From positions 620,001 to 684,000 of the forward strand of contig NZ_JADKSG010000002.1 in the NCBI RefSeq assembly GCF_015350805.1: a DNA stretch of 64,000 bases. Reading direction: 5' to 3'. Below, piece after piece: positions 50,621 to 58,573 of this stretch (position 1 is its first letter; every line of letters begins with the position of its first letter). The notes under the pieces were generated by a model. The model had not been told where the DNA came from. It saw only the letters and a program-made list of their open reading frames with translations, and did not search any database. This DNA comes from Herbiconiux sp. VKM Ac-1786 (GTDB lineage: Bacteria > Actinomycetota > Actinomycetes > Actinomycetales > Microbacteriaceae). A program made the translations under genes and the position numbers.

Positions 50621-52608
50621 CAGAGCTGGCCGGCGGTGGTGACCTGGAGGTGCTTCTCGACGCTGGCGACGATGCGCTCGATCGCCTCGTCGGCGCCCAC
50701 GCCGTTCTCCTGCGAGCCGTCGCGGAAGCGGAAGCTCACCGAGCCGGCCGCCACGTCCTCGCCGCCGGCGATGAGCAGCACGGGCACCTTGTCTTTGGTG
50801 TGCGTGCGGATCTTCTTCTGCATGCGGTCGCCCGAGTCGTCGAGCTGCGCACGGATGCCGCGCTTCTTCAGCCGCCGGATCACCTCGGCGAGGTAGTCGG
50901 CGTGGTCGTCGGAGATCGGGATGCCCACCACCTGCACCGGCGCGAGCCACACCGGGAACGCCCCGGCGTAGTGCTCGAGCAGGATGGCGAAGAAGCGCTC
51001 GATCGAACCGAGCAGCGCGCGGTGGATCATCACGGGCTGCTGGCGCGAGCCGTCGGGTGCGGTGTACTCGAGCTCGAACAGCTCGGGCTGGTTGAAGTCG
51101 AGCTGGATGGTCGACAGCTGCCAGGTGCGGCCGATGGCATCGCGCGCCTGCACCGAGATCTTCGGGCCGTAGAACGCCGCTCCCCCGGGGTCGGGCACGA
51201 GCTCGAGCCCGGAGGCCAGGGCGACCTCGCGGAGCGTCTCGGTCGCGGTCTCCCACATCTCGTCGGTGCCCACCGACTTCTCGGGGTCGCGGGTCGAGAG
51301 CTCCAGGTAGAAGTCGTCGAGGCCGTAGCCTCGCAGCACCTCGAGCATGAAGTCGATCTGGCGGGTGAGCTCCTCGCGCACCTCGCCCGGCGCGACGTAG
51401 ATGTGCGCGTCGTCCTGGGTGAGGCCGCGCACGCGGGTGAGGCCCGAGAGCGTTCCGCTCTTCTCGTAGCGGTACACCGTGCCGAACTCGGCTAGGCGCA
51501 GCGGCAGCTCGCGGTAGCTGCGGCCGCGCGCGCGGAACACCAGGTTGTGCATCGGGCAGTTCATCGGCTTCAGGTAGTAGTCCTGGCCCTGGCGGGTGAT
51601 GTTGCCGTCGGCGTCCTGCTCCTCGTCGAGGTGCATCGCAGGGAACATGCCCTCCTTGTACCAGTGCAGGTGCTGGCTGGTCTCGAACAGGTGCGCCTTG
51701 GTGATGTGCGGGGTGTTCACGAGCTCGTAGTCGTTCGCGACGAGCTGCCGGCGCAGGTAGTCCTCGATCTCGGAGCGGATGATGCCGCCCTTCGGGTGGA
51801 AGACGGCGAGGCCCGAGCCGATCTCGTCGGGGAACGAGAACAGGTCGAGCTCGGCGCCGAGCTTGCGGTGGTCGCGCTTCGCGGCCTCCTCGAGACGGGT
51901 CTGGTAGGCGCGCAGCTCGTCCTTCGTGGGCCAGGCGGTGCCGTAGACGCGCTGCAGCTGCTTGTTCTTCTCGGAACCGCGCCAGTAGGCCGCCGCGAGG
52001 CGGGTGAGCGCGAAGCCGTTGCCGATCATCCGCGTGCTCGGCAGGTGCGGGCCGCGGCAGAGGTCCTTCCAGACGGTCTCGCCGGTCTTGGGGTCGACGT
52101 TGTCGTAGATGGTGAGCTCGGCGCCGCCGACCTCGACCGACTCGTTGTCGCCGTTCAGCTCGTCGTCGCCGGCCGCCCCGTCGGAGCCGCCCTTCAGGCC
52201 GATCAGCTCGAGCTTGTACGGCTCGTCCGCCAGCTCGGCGCGCGCCTCGTCCTCGGTGACGACGCGGCGCACGAAGCGCTGGCCGGCACGCACGATGCGC
52301 TCCATGCCCTTCTCGATCGCCTTGAGGTCGTCGGGGGTGAAGGGCTCGGCGACGTCGAAGTCGTAGTAGAAGCCGTCGGTGACGGGCGGGCCGATGCCGA
52401 GCTTCGCCTCGGGGTTGATGGCCTGCACGGCCTGCGCAGCCACGTGGGCGGCGGAGTGGCGCAGGATGGCCAGGCCGTCGGGGCTGTCGATCGTCACGGG
52501 CTCGACGGTGTCGTCGTCTCCCACGGTCGTGGCGAGGTCTTTCAGCTCTCCGTTGACGCGCAGGGCCACGACGGCCCGGTCGGTGAAGAGGTCGAATCCA
52601 GTTGCCAC
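50620..52608 (-). CDS. thrS: Threonyl-tRNA synthetase
   Basis: 662 residues: N-terminal TGS domain, editing domain with [12 protein letters not shown] and the RGPHLPSTR region, class II catalytic core with zinc ligands in [12 protein letters not shown], and the anticodon-binding domain ([22 protein letters not shown]). The GTG at 52608 has GGGAG upstream. I see no T-box in the short upstream gap of 41 bases. It heads the conserved block running to relA. Confidence 0.97.
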   Translation of the reverse strand: MATGFDLFTDRAVVALRVNGELKDLATTVGDDDTVEPVTIDSPDGLAILRHSAAHVAAQAVQAINPEAKLGIGPPVTDGFYYDFDVAEPFTPDDLKAIEKGMERIVRAGQRFVRRVVTEDEARAELADEPYKLELIGLKGGSDGAAGDDELNGDNESVEVGGAELTIYDNVDPKTGETVWKDLCRGPHLPSTRMIGNGFALTRLAAAYWRGSEKNKQLQRVYGTAWPTKDELRAYQTRLEEAAKRDHRKLGAELDLFSFPDEIGSGLAVFHPKGGIIRSEIEDYLRRQLVANDYELVNTPHITKAHLFETSQHLHWYKEGMFPAMHLDEEQDADGNITRQGQDYYLKPMNCPMHNLVFRARGRSYRELPLRLAEFGTVYRYEKSGTLSGLTRVRGLTQDDAHIYVAPGEVREELTRQIDFMLEVLRGYGLDDFYLELSTRDPEKSVGTDEMWETATETLREVALASGLELVPDPGGAAFYGPKISVQARDAIGRTWQLSTIQLDFNQPELFELEYTAPDGSRQQPVMIHRALLGSIERFFAILLEHYAGAFPVWLAPVQVVGIPISDDHADYLAEVIRRLKKRGIRAQLDDSGDRMQKKIRTHTKDKVPVLLIAGGEDVAAGSVSFRFRDGSQENGVGADEAIERIVASVEKHLQVTTAGQL

Positions 52609-52649
52609 GCTCGCATGCTCCCTAGCTGTCGGTGCAGAACGAACCAACT

Positions 52650-52985
52650 CTACCGGCGCTCGGGCGTGCCCTCGGCCTTCCGGGCCCGGCGCCGAGCGCG
52701 CACGTCCTTCGCCGTCGCGTAGGCCTTCTTCGCCGCGGCGTTCGCCTTCGTGCTGGCGCGCTTCGCCGGCTCGAACTCGGTGCCGAGCAGGGCGAGCCCG
52801 CCGACGGCCACGAGGGCGCCCGGGCCGGGCAGCGGGATCATCACGACGCCGAGCGCGACGGTGCCGGCCCCCACCACGCCGACGCCGGTGCGGTAGACGC
52901 GGTTCACGCGCGGGTTGCGGCGGATGAGCTCACGAGCCCTGCCGGCGGCGACGCGAGCGGTTCCGGGGGTGCGTTCATCGGTCAT
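52650..52985 (-). CDS. TIGR02611/PGPG-type small membrane protein
   Basis: 111 residues. Basic N-terminus ([17 protein letters not shown]), then two hydrophobic segments around residues 33-52 and 55-68 joined by the PLPGPG motif that defines this putative transmembrane family, then a Lys/Arg/Ala-rich basic C-terminal tail. The function is not known. It lies just upstream of thrS. Confidence 0.82.
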   Translation of the reverse strand: MTDERTPGTARVAAGRARELIRRNPRVNRVYRTGVGVVGAGTVALGVVMIPLPGPGALVAVGGLALLGTEFEPAKRASTKANAAAKKAYATAKDVRARRRARKAEGTPERR

Positions 52986-53015
52986 GCCGAGACGCTAGCC
53001 CGAGGGGCTGGGAGA

Positions 53016-53585
53016 TCAGTCCCAGTCGAGGTAGTCCTCGATGGCCCAGGAGGTGGCGCCGACGTGGGTGGCCGGGAAGCGGTGGCCGCCGCCCTCGATC
53101 GGCACCACGCTGACGAGCCCGGGCGCGGCCGCGCGGAGCGCCTCGCCGTTGGCGGGCGGGGTGACCTCGTCGGCGTCGCCCTGGATGACGAGCATCGGGA
53201 TGCCCTCGGCGGGCGCCGGGAGGTCGTCGCCGGCCTCGACACCGAACAACAGCACGCCGTCGACGTGGTCGTGCCGGCGGTGGGCGATGTGCCGGGCGGC
53301 GGAGCCGCCGAAGCCGTGGCCGCCGATCCAGGCGGCGGGGAGCTCGAGCTGGTCGAGCAGGTCCTCGACGTCCTGCGCCGCCGTGACCGCGTCGGGAGCC
53401 TCGGCGCCGGCGCGATGGCCGATCAGCACGACCCGGAAGTCCTCCTCGACGAGCGAGTGCGCGAGCGGGGCCAGGTAGCCGAGCTCCTCGCCGCGCTCGG
53501 CGACGATGACGACGGCCGGGCCCACGCCCTCGTCGGAGAAGGGGATCGCCCGCGCATCCGCGTCGAAGATCTGGGTGTCGGCCAT
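53016..53585 (-). CDS. Alpha/beta-hydrolase-fold protein lacking the nucleophile
   Basis: 189 residues with the fold's layout: VVIVAERGEE strand, EEDFRVVLIGHRAG, the nucleophile-elbow position WIGGHGFGGSAARHI, an acid candidate in VIQGDADEVTPP and a His in EGGGHRFPA. At the elbow the expected G-x-S-x-G reads G-H-G-F-G, so residue 91, the normal Ser, is Gly. It is therefore likely not a classical serine hydrolase; Ser95 just after the elbow does not take the same position. It may bind rather than cleave a ligand. A tRNA terminator precedes it. Confidence 0.8.
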   Translation of the reverse strand: MADTQIFDADARAIPFSDEGVGPAVVIVAERGEELGYLAPLAHSLVEEDFRVVLIGHRAGAEAPDAVTAAQDVEDLLDQLELPAAWIGGHGFGGSAARHIAHRRHDHVDGVLLFGVEAGDDLPAPAEGIPMLVIQGDADEVTPPANGEALRAAAPGLVSVVPIEGGGHRFPATHVGATSWAIEDYLDWD

Positions 53586-53626
53586 GTCGGGAGTCCTTTC
53601 GAGGGCGAACGGGCTGCAGAACGGGA

Positions 53627-53669
53627 AAAACCCCCGGCTGACCGTGAATCAACGCGGGCCGAGGGTTTT
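53627..53669 (-). terminator. Terminator of the tRNA-Gly/Cys/Val operon
   Basis: AAAACCC...GGC (53627-53638) pairs with GCC..GGGTTTT (53658-53669) over 12 bases with one mismatch. On the minus strand the hairpin ends in a run of five T, six bases after the tRNA-Val 3' end. This is a classical intrinsic terminator. Confidence 0.85.
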
Positions 53670-53674
53670 CGTTG

Positions 53675-53746
53675 TGGGCGATACTGGGATCGAACCAGTG
53701 ACCTCTTCCGTGTCAGGGAAGCGCGCTACCGCTGCGCCAATCGCCC
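53675..53746 (-). tRNA. tRNA-Val (anticodon GAC)
   Basis: 72 bases folding to a complete cloverleaf: seven-pair acceptor GGGCGAT/ATCGCCC, GCGC D stem, CTTCC/GGAAG anticodon stem with loop CTGACAC, T stem ACTGG/CCAGT, discriminator A. No CCA is encoded. It is the last of three tRNAs transcribed on the minus strand and is very similar to the tRNA-Val(CAC) in the opposite orientation 375 bases away. Confidence 0.95.
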
Positions 53747-53778
53747 AGTGGAGACAGGCTCCTCTGGTGGTGGAGTGG

Positions 53779-53849
53779 AGGTGGCGACGGGATTTGAACC
53801 CGTGTGGACGGCTTTGCAGGCCGCTGCCTCGCCTCTCGGCCACGCCACC
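53779..53849 (-). tRNA. tRNA-Cys (anticodon GCA)
   Basis: 71 bases; acceptor GGTGGCG/CGCCACC, anticodon loop CTGCAAA, discriminator U as required for CysRS recognition, no encoded CCA. Middle gene of the Gly-Cys-Val cluster. Confidence 0.95.
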
Positions 53850-53912
53850 CAGTTCGTGCACTGCGATCGCTCCGGATGAACCGGAGCTCTCACAACCGAG
53901 TAACTTCACTCG

Positions 53913-53984
53913 AGCGGATGACGAGATTCGAACTCGCGACCCTCACCTTGGCAAGGTGATGCGCTACCACTGCGCCACATCCGC
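53913..53984 (-). tRNA. tRNA-Gly (anticodon GCC)
   Basis: 72 bases; acceptor GCGGATG/CATCCGC, anticodon stem TCACC/GGTGA with loop TTGCCAA, T stem GCGAG/CTCGT with a wobble pair, no encoded CCA. First gene of the minus-strand cluster, 25 bases downstream of its predicted transcription start. Confidence 0.95.
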
Positions 53985-54015
53985 ATTTCGTTCAGCATTC
54001 CTGCGAACGGATTAG

Positions 54016-54045
54016 ACACTAGCCGACTCTTTCGGCGATTGCCAA
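54016..54045 (-). promoter_or_regulatory. Promoter of the tRNA-Gly/Cys/Val operon
   Basis: On the minus strand TTGGCA (54045-54040) and TAGTGT (54021-54016) are separated by 18 bases, the best sigma70/SigA-type match I see in the window. The predicted start is near 54009, about 25 bases before tRNA-Gly. Confidence 0.75.
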
Positions 54046-54080
54046 ATCGTCACCGGAACAGCGTGTCGCGCCCCCGGGTG

Positions 54081-54111
54081 TTCACGAGCACCCCGTTTCG
54101 TCCGCTACTAT
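54081..54111 (+). promoter_or_regulatory. Candidate promoter of tRNA-Val(CAC)
   Basis: TACTAT (54106-54111) is a good -10, with TTCACG (54081-54086) as a weak -35 at a long 19-base spacing. The predicted start lies a few bases before the tRNA. It is divergent from the tRNA-Gly promoter, with the two -35 regions about 35 bases apart. Confidence 0.55.
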
Positions 54112-54121
54112 CGATAACCGC

Positions 54122-54197
54122 GGGCGATTGGCGCAGTTGGTAGCGCGCTTCCTTCACACGGAAGAGGTCATCGGTTCGAGTCCGGTATCGCCCACCA
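54122..54197 (+). tRNA. tRNA-Val (anticodon CAC), CCA encoded
   Basis: Complete cloverleaf with acceptor GGGCGAT/ATCGCCC, anticodon loop TTCACAC, T stem ATCGG/CCGGT, discriminator A followed by genomic CCA (54195-54197). The other three tRNAs here lack encoded CCA. Apart from the D-loop, anticodon and T stem it matches tRNA-Val(GAC) on the opposite strand. Confidence 0.95.
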
Positions 54198-54215
54198 GAA
54201 ACCTCCGCATCACAA

Positions 54216-54221
54216 TATGCT
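54216..54221 (+). promoter_or_regulatory. Candidate -10 element for leaderless EI24-protein mRNA
   Basis: TATGCT, then six bases, then the ATG at 54228. The hexamer is identical to the one before the orphan gene at 22586. No Shine-Dalgarno is present, which fits a leaderless transcript. It lies 18 bases after the tRNA-Val. Confidence 0.5.
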
Positions 54222-54227
54222 CGCGGC

Positions 54228-55043
54228 ATGATCCGCTCGTTCCTCGAAGGCGTCGGCCTCTTCGGCCGCGGCCTCGGCACCTGGCTCACCCGCCCCCGCC
54301 TGATGCTCCTCGGCGCGATCCCCGCGGCCATCGTCGGTGCGGTCTACGTGACCGGCATCGTGCTGCTGGTGATCAACTCCCCCGCGATCGCCGACTGGGC
54401 GACGCCCTTCGCCGACGACTGGGACGAGCCGTGGCGCGAGATCACCCGCGCCGCCGCCTCGCTCGCCCTCGTCGGCCTCGCCGTGCTGCTCGTGGTGCTC
54501 ACCTTCACCGCCATCACCCTGGCCGTCGGAGACCCGTTCTACGAGCGCATCTGGCGCGCCACCGAGGAGACCCTGGGCGACGCCCCCGGGGAGCCCGCCG
54601 GCGGATTCTGGGGGCAGCTGGCCCGCGGCATCCTCAACGCCCTGAGGCTGCTGCTGCTCGCGCTCGGCATCGGCGTGCTGCTGTTCGCGGTCGGGCTGAT
54701 CCCCGTGGTCGGCCAGGTCGCCGGGCCGGTGCTGGGCGCCCTGTTCGGCGGCTGGGTCCTCGCCCTCGAACTCACCGGCTTCGCCTTCGACGCCCGCGAC
54801 ATCCCCCTGAGAGAGCGGCGACGGATGCTCGGCCGCCGCCGCGCGCGCACCCTCGGCTTCGGCGTCGCCGCCTACCTCGTGTTCCTTGTCCCGCTCGGTG
54901 CCGTCGTCGCGATGCCCGCGGCGGTCGTCGGCGCCACCCGCCTGGCCCGCGCCGCGAACGCCGAAGCGGGGCGCCACCCGGAGGTGACGCCCCGCTCAGA
55001 CGGTGCTGCAGGAGAGACGGATCAGACGGTCTCGAGGGCGTAG
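54228..55043 (+). CDS. EI24/CysZ-like multi-pass membrane protein
   Basis: 271 residues with about five to six hydrophobic segments (residues about 27-50, 80-105, 140-165, 170-185 and 225-250). The DPFYERIWRATEE motif after the second helix and the C-terminal helical pair are typical of the EI24 domain family, whose E. coli member CysZ is a sulfate transporter. Whether this one moves sulfate is not known. The last 22 bases overlap the convergent amt gene. A charged tail EVTPRSDGAAGETDQTV ends the protein. Confidence 0.85.
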   Translation: MIRSFLEGVGLFGRGLGTWLTRPRLMLLGAIPAAIVGAVYVTGIVLLVINSPAIADWATPFADDWDEPWREITRAAASLALVGLAVLLVVLTFTAITLAVGDPFYERIWRATEETLGDAPGEPAGGFWGQLARGILNALRLLLLALGIGVLLFAVGLIPVVGQVAGPVLGALFGGWVLALELTGFAFDARDIPLRERRRMLGRRRARTLGFGVAAYLVFLVPLGAVVAMPAAVVGATRLARAANAEAGRHPEVTPRSDGAAGETDQTVSRA

Positions 55044-56260
55044 CCCTCTTCACCGTGCACCGTGGTGTCCACGCCGGCGACCTCGTCCTCGTTCTTGATG
55101 CGGAAGCCCATCGTCTTCTGAATGATCCAGCCGATGATGAAGGCCATCACGAAGGAGTAGACCAGTACCACGAAGGCGGCGGCGAACTGCTTCCAGAGCT
55201 GCTCGAGCGAGCCGGTGTCGAGCAGGCCGATGCCGGCGCCGAAGATGCCGATGTAGAGCGTGCCGATCAGGCCGCCGACGAGGTGGATGCCCACGACGTC
55301 GAGCGAGTCGTCGAAGCCGAGCTTGAACTTCAGCTCGATGGCCAGGGCGCAGACGGCACCGGCGAGCACGCCGAGCACGATCGCCCAGCCCGGGGTGAGG
55401 ATGTTGCAGGCCGGGGTGATGGCGACGAGACCCGCGACGGCGCCGGAGGCGGCACCGATCGAGGTGGGCTTGCCGTCCTTGATCTTCTCGACGATCAGCC
55501 AGCCGATGATGGCGGCGGCGGGAGCGGCGAGGGTGTTGATCCAGGCGATGGCGGCGACGCCGTCGACCGCGGCCTCGGAGCCGGCGTTGAAGCCGAACCA
55601 GCCGAACCAGAGCAGCGAGGCGCCGAGCAGGGTCAGCGGCACGTTGTGCGGCTTCTGGATGCCCTTCTGGAAGCCGACGCGCTTGCCCAGCACCAGGGCG
55701 AGGGCGAGGGCCGCCGCACCGGCGTTGATGTGCACCGCGGTGCCACCGGCGAAGTCGTTGACGCCCCAGACGGGCGCCCAGCCCTCGGCGAGGTTGAAGA
55801 CCATGAAGGCGACGGGGAAGTAGACGACGGTCACCCAGACACCGGCGAAGACCATCCAGGCGCCGAACTTCGCGCGGTCCGCGATGGCTCCCGAGATCAG
55901 CGCGACGGTGATGATCGCGAACGTCGCCTGGAAGCCGGCGAAGGCGAGGCCGGCGAGGTCGGGGCTCATCGCGCCCGACTCGTCGATGCCGAGGAGGCTG
56001 CCGAGGCCGATCGAGCCGTCGAAGGGGTTTCCGAGGATTCCGGGGATCAACGGGGTGCCGAAGGCCATGCCGTAGCCGTAGAGCACCCAGAGGACGCCCA
56101 CGAGGCCCATTGCTCCGAAGCTCATCATCATCATCGAGATGACGGACTTCGCCTTGACCATGCCGCCGTAGAAGAACGCGACACCAGGGGTCATGAGGAG
56201 CACGAGGGCGGCTGCAACGAGCAACCACAACGAGTTCAGGTTGCCGGTTACTTCTTCCAT
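55022..56260 (-). CDS. amt: Ammonium transporter
   Basis: 412 residues, 11 membrane helices. The pore is intact: the Phe-gate region in GFQATFAIITVALISGAIADR, the twin pore histidines in AVHINAGAAALA and VVGIHLVGGLIGTLY, and WFGWFGFNAGS. There is no adjacent glnK/PII gene, because the gene is convergent with the EI24 gene. The ATG at 56260 follows GAGAGG; the 39-residue upstream reading was rejected. The 234-base upstream gap holds a GlnR-like operator and two perfect inverted repeats, so nitrogen control is likely. Confidence 0.97.
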   Translation of the reverse strand: MEEVTGNLNSLWLLVAAALVLLMTPGVAFFYGGMVKAKSVISMMMMSFGAMGLVGVLWVLYGYGMAFGTPLIPGILGNPFDGSIGLGSLLGIDESGAMSPDLAGLAFAGFQATFAIITVALISGAIADRAKFGAWMVFAGVWVTVVYFPVAFMVFNLAEGWAPVWGVNDFAGGTAVHINAGAAALALALVLGKRVGFQKGIQKPHNVPLTLLGASLLWFGWFGFNAGSEAAVDGVAAIAWINTLAAPAAAIIGWLIVEKIKDGKPTSIGAASGAVAGLVAITPACNILTPGWAIVLGVLAGAVCALAIELKFKLGFDDSLDVVGIHLVGGLIGTLYIGIFGAGIGLLDTGSLEQLWKQFAAAFVVLVYSFVMAFIIGWIIQKTMGFRIKNEDEVAGVDTTVHGEEGYALETV

Positions 56261-56377
56261 ATGAATGGTTACCTCTCTATAACGTGCTGGGCGGGTACAC
56301 CTGGAATTGCTGTGATGCCGAGGGCGAGCACGACGCCGGGGGCGCAATTGCAGGCACGTGAAGTCTGCCGACAGCAC

Positions 56378-56415
56378 GTTTCGCGAGGAGACGTGTTCTG
56401 TGTACGCCGTGTTAC
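56378..56415 (-). promoter_or_regulatory. Candidate GlnR operator upstream of amt
   Basis: On the minus strand GTAAC, TACAC, CGTCT and GAAAC occur at exact 11-base intervals (56415, 56404, 56393 and 56382). The GlnR consensus is GTNAC-N6-GAAAC repeated; the first and fourth elements match, the second keeps the AC, the third does not match. It lies about 120-155 bases upstream of the amt start, where activator sites are expected. Prediction by eye. Confidence 0.5.
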
Positions 56416-56421
56416 ACGGCG
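56405..56421. repeat. Perfect inverted repeat upstream of amt
   Basis: CGCCGTG (56405-56411) and CACGGCG (56415-56421) around TTA, a perfect 17-base palindrome with a three-base centre. It overlaps the first GTAAC element of the GlnR-like site. It may be a separate operator or a hairpin. Confidence 0.6.
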
Positions 56422-56424
56422 GGG

Positions 56425-56440
56425 CCGAATGTAAATTCGG
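56425..56440. repeat. Second perfect inverted repeat upstream of amt
   Basis: CCGAAT (56425-56430) and ATTCGG (56435-56440) around GTAA, only three bases beyond the previous repeat and 55 bases downstream of the zapE stop. It could serve as the zapE-side terminator stem or as an operator; no T-run follows on the minus strand. Confidence 0.55.
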
Positions 56441-56494
56441 TGTTTCGGGGCGCGCAGAATCTGCAGAACGGATGCCCGCCCAGCACCCTCGGGG

Positions 56495-57532
56495 CTAGAG
56501 GGACGCCGAGGCGATCAGCCGTGACGTCGCCCGCAGGTACTTCTTGCGGTAGCCGCCGTTCAGCATGTCTCCCGCGAAGACCTCGTCGAGCGGGGTGCCG
56601 GAGGCGAGGATGCGGATCTGGGCGTCGTAGACGCGGTCGACGAACGCGACGAGCCGCAGCGCATCCGTCTGATTCAGCAGGGGGGCGACGTCGCTGAGCG
56701 CGATCACGTCGACCCCGTCGATCATCTTGATGTAGCGCGAGGGGTGGATGCTGCCGAGGTGCTCGACGAGCTCGGCGAACGGGTCGAGGGTGATCGACTC
56801 CCCCGCCGCGGCCCGGCGCTCGACGGCGGCGAGCAGCTCGGCGTCGCTGCCGAAGGCCACGGCGTGGCCCTCGATGTCGCGGCGGCGGTAGTCGAGGCCG
56901 TCGATGCGCACGATGTCGAAGCGGTCGGCGATGGCCTGGATCTCGCGCAGGAAGTCGGCCGCGGCGAAGCGGCCCTCGCCGAGGGCGTTCGGCGGCGTGT
57001 TCGAGGTAGCGGCCAGGCGGGTGCCGCCGGCGACGAGCTCGCCGAGGAAGCGGGTCATCAGCATGGTGTCGCCCGGGTCGTCGAGCTCGAACTCGTCGAT
57101 CGCGATGAAGCGGGCGCCGTGGAAGAGCTTCACGGCCTCGCTGAAGCCGAGGGCGCCGACGAGGGCGGTGTACTCGATGAAGGTGCCGAAGTACTTCGGC
57201 CCGGGCGCCGCGTGCCAGAGGGCGGCGAGCAGGTGGGTCTTGCCGACGCCGAAGCCGCCGTCGAGATAGATGCCGGGCTTGGTGGCCGGCCCCTTCTTGG
57301 CCCGGCTGAAGAAGCCGCCCGTCTTCGCGGCGGGCTTCCAGCTGCCGGCGAAGGCGGTGATCTTCGCCAGCGCCTCGGCCTGGGAGGGGTAGTCGGGGTC
57401 GGGTCGGTAGCTCTCGAACGAGGCGGTGTCGAACTGGCGGGGCGGCACCAGGGTCGCGGCGAGCTCGGCCGCCGACATCGACGGGCTCCGCTCGGTGAGG
57501 CGCGGCGCCACGGCCTGCTGCTCGGCTGTCAT
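56495..57532 (-). CDS. zapE: AFG1-family ATPase, cell division protein ZapE-like
   Basis: 345 residues. Walker A is YLDGGFGVGKTHLLAAL and Walker B RFIAIDEFELDDPGDT; FLGELVAGGTRLAATSNTPPNALGEGRF is the sensor region of the ZapE/AFG1 family. In E. coli ZapE acts at the Z-ring under stress; in actinobacteria the role is not tested to my knowledge. Weak AGGA Shine-Dalgarno. It diverges from the sulfurtransferase gene. Confidence 0.92.
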   Translation of the reverse strand: MTAEQQAVAPRLTERSPSMSAAELAATLVPPRQFDTASFESYRPDPDYPSQAEALAKITAFAGSWKPAAKTGGFFSRAKKGPATKPGIYLDGGFGVGKTHLLAALWHAAPGPKYFGTFIEYTALVGALGFSEAVKLFHGARFIAIDEFELDDPGDTMLMTRFLGELVAGGTRLAATSNTPPNALGEGRFAAADFLREIQAIADRFDIVRIDGLDYRRRDIEGHAVAFGSDAELLAAVERRAAAGESITLDPFAELVEHLGSIHPSRYIKMIDGVDVIALSDVAPLLNQTDALRLVAFVDRVYDAQIRILASGTPLDEVFAGDMLNGGYRKKYLRATSRLIASASL

Positions 57533-57634
57533 CGGATCATCCTGTGTCTCGAACTGTGACCCCGGCGTGCAGAGGCGGCCGGGGAGGACCTAGATTCGTA
57601 GGGGGTGTCACCTACCCTAACTGGAGGTTGTGAA

Positions 57635-58534
57635 ATGACTGTCGAGACCGATTCCGCTCCGAAGTTCGCCGGGTACGCGCATCCGGAGCGCCTCGTGTCG
57701 ACCGAATGGCTCGAGGCCCACCTGGGCGAGCCGGGACTCGTGGTCGTGGAGTCCGACGAGGACGTGCTGCTCTACGAGACCGGGCACATCCCGGGCGCCG
57801 TCAAGATCGACTGGCACACCGACCTGAACGACCCGGTGCTGCGCGACTACGTCGACGGCGAGGCCTTCGCCTCGCTCGTCGGCGGCAAGGGTATCGCGCG
57901 CGACTCCACCGTCGTGATCTACGGCGACAAGAACAACTGGTGGGCCGCCTACGCCCTCTGGGTGTTCACCCTGTTCGGCCACGAGGACGTGCGCCTGCTG
58001 GACGGCGGCCGCGACAAGTGGATCGCCGAGGAGCGCCCCTTCACCACCGACCGCACGACGCCGGAGGCGGTGGACTACCCCGTCGTCGAGCGCCAGGACG
58101 CCGAGATCCGCGCGTTCAAGGACGACGTGCTCGCCCACCTCGGTCACCCGCTGATCGACGTGCGCTCCCCCGAGGAGTACAGCGGTGAGCGCACGACGGC
58201 TCCCGCCTACCCCGAGGAGGGCGCCCTGCGCGCCGGGCACATCCCGAGCGCGGCGAACGTGCCCTGGGCGAAGGCCGCGGCCGAGGACGGCACCTTCAAG
58301 CCCGTCGCCGAGCTCGACGCCATCTACCGCGAGGGTGCCGGCCTCACCGAGGGCGAGCCGGTCATCGCCTACTGCCGCATCGGCGAGCGGTCGAGTCACA
58401 CCTGGTTCGTGCTGACGCACCTGCTCGGCTTCGAGGACGTGCGGAACTACGACGGCTCGTGGACCGAGTGGGGCAGCACGGTGCGCGTGCCGATCGTCAA
58501 GGGCGCCGAGCCCGGCGAGGTGCCCGCGCGCTGA
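57635..58534 (+). CDS. sseA: Thiosulfate/3-mercaptopyruvate sulfurtransferase (two rhodanese domains)
   Basis: 299 residues. An inactive N-terminal rhodanese domain ([17 protein letters not shown]) is followed by a catalytic one: [28 protein letters not shown] and the active loop [13 protein letters not shown] with the sulfur-accepting Cys. GGAGG is seven bases before the ATG. It pairs with sufE immediately downstream, as in M. tuberculosis sseA-Rv3284, suggesting sulfur delivery to Fe-S assembly or thiolation. Confidence 0.93.
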   Translation: MTVETDSAPKFAGYAHPERLVSTEWLEAHLGEPGLVVVESDEDVLLYETGHIPGAVKIDWHTDLNDPVLRDYVDGEAFASLVGGKGIARDSTVVIYGDKNNWWAAYALWVFTLFGHEDVRLLDGGRDKWIAEERPFTTDRTTPEAVDYPVVERQDAEIRAFKDDVLAHLGHPLIDVRSPEEYSGERTTAPAYPEEGALRAGHIPSAANVPWAKAAAEDGTFKPVAELDAIYREGAGLTEGEPVIAYCRIGERSSHTWFVLTHLLGFEDVRNYDGSWTEWGSTVRVPIVKGAEPGEVPAR

Positions 58535-58573
58535 GGCTCTCGCCCCCGTGCGCGGGAGCGCATACTTGAAGGG

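Noticed and set aside
52609-52649. T-box riboswitch before thrS
   Set aside because: The gap is 41 bases, too short for a T-box, and I see no specifier stem or terminator/antiterminator pair.
53585-54230. Possible integrated element or attL/attR pair at the tRNA cluster
   Set aside because: No integrase gene, no duplicated tRNA 3' end and no atypical composition around the cluster; the similarity of the two valine tRNAs is ordinary paralogy.
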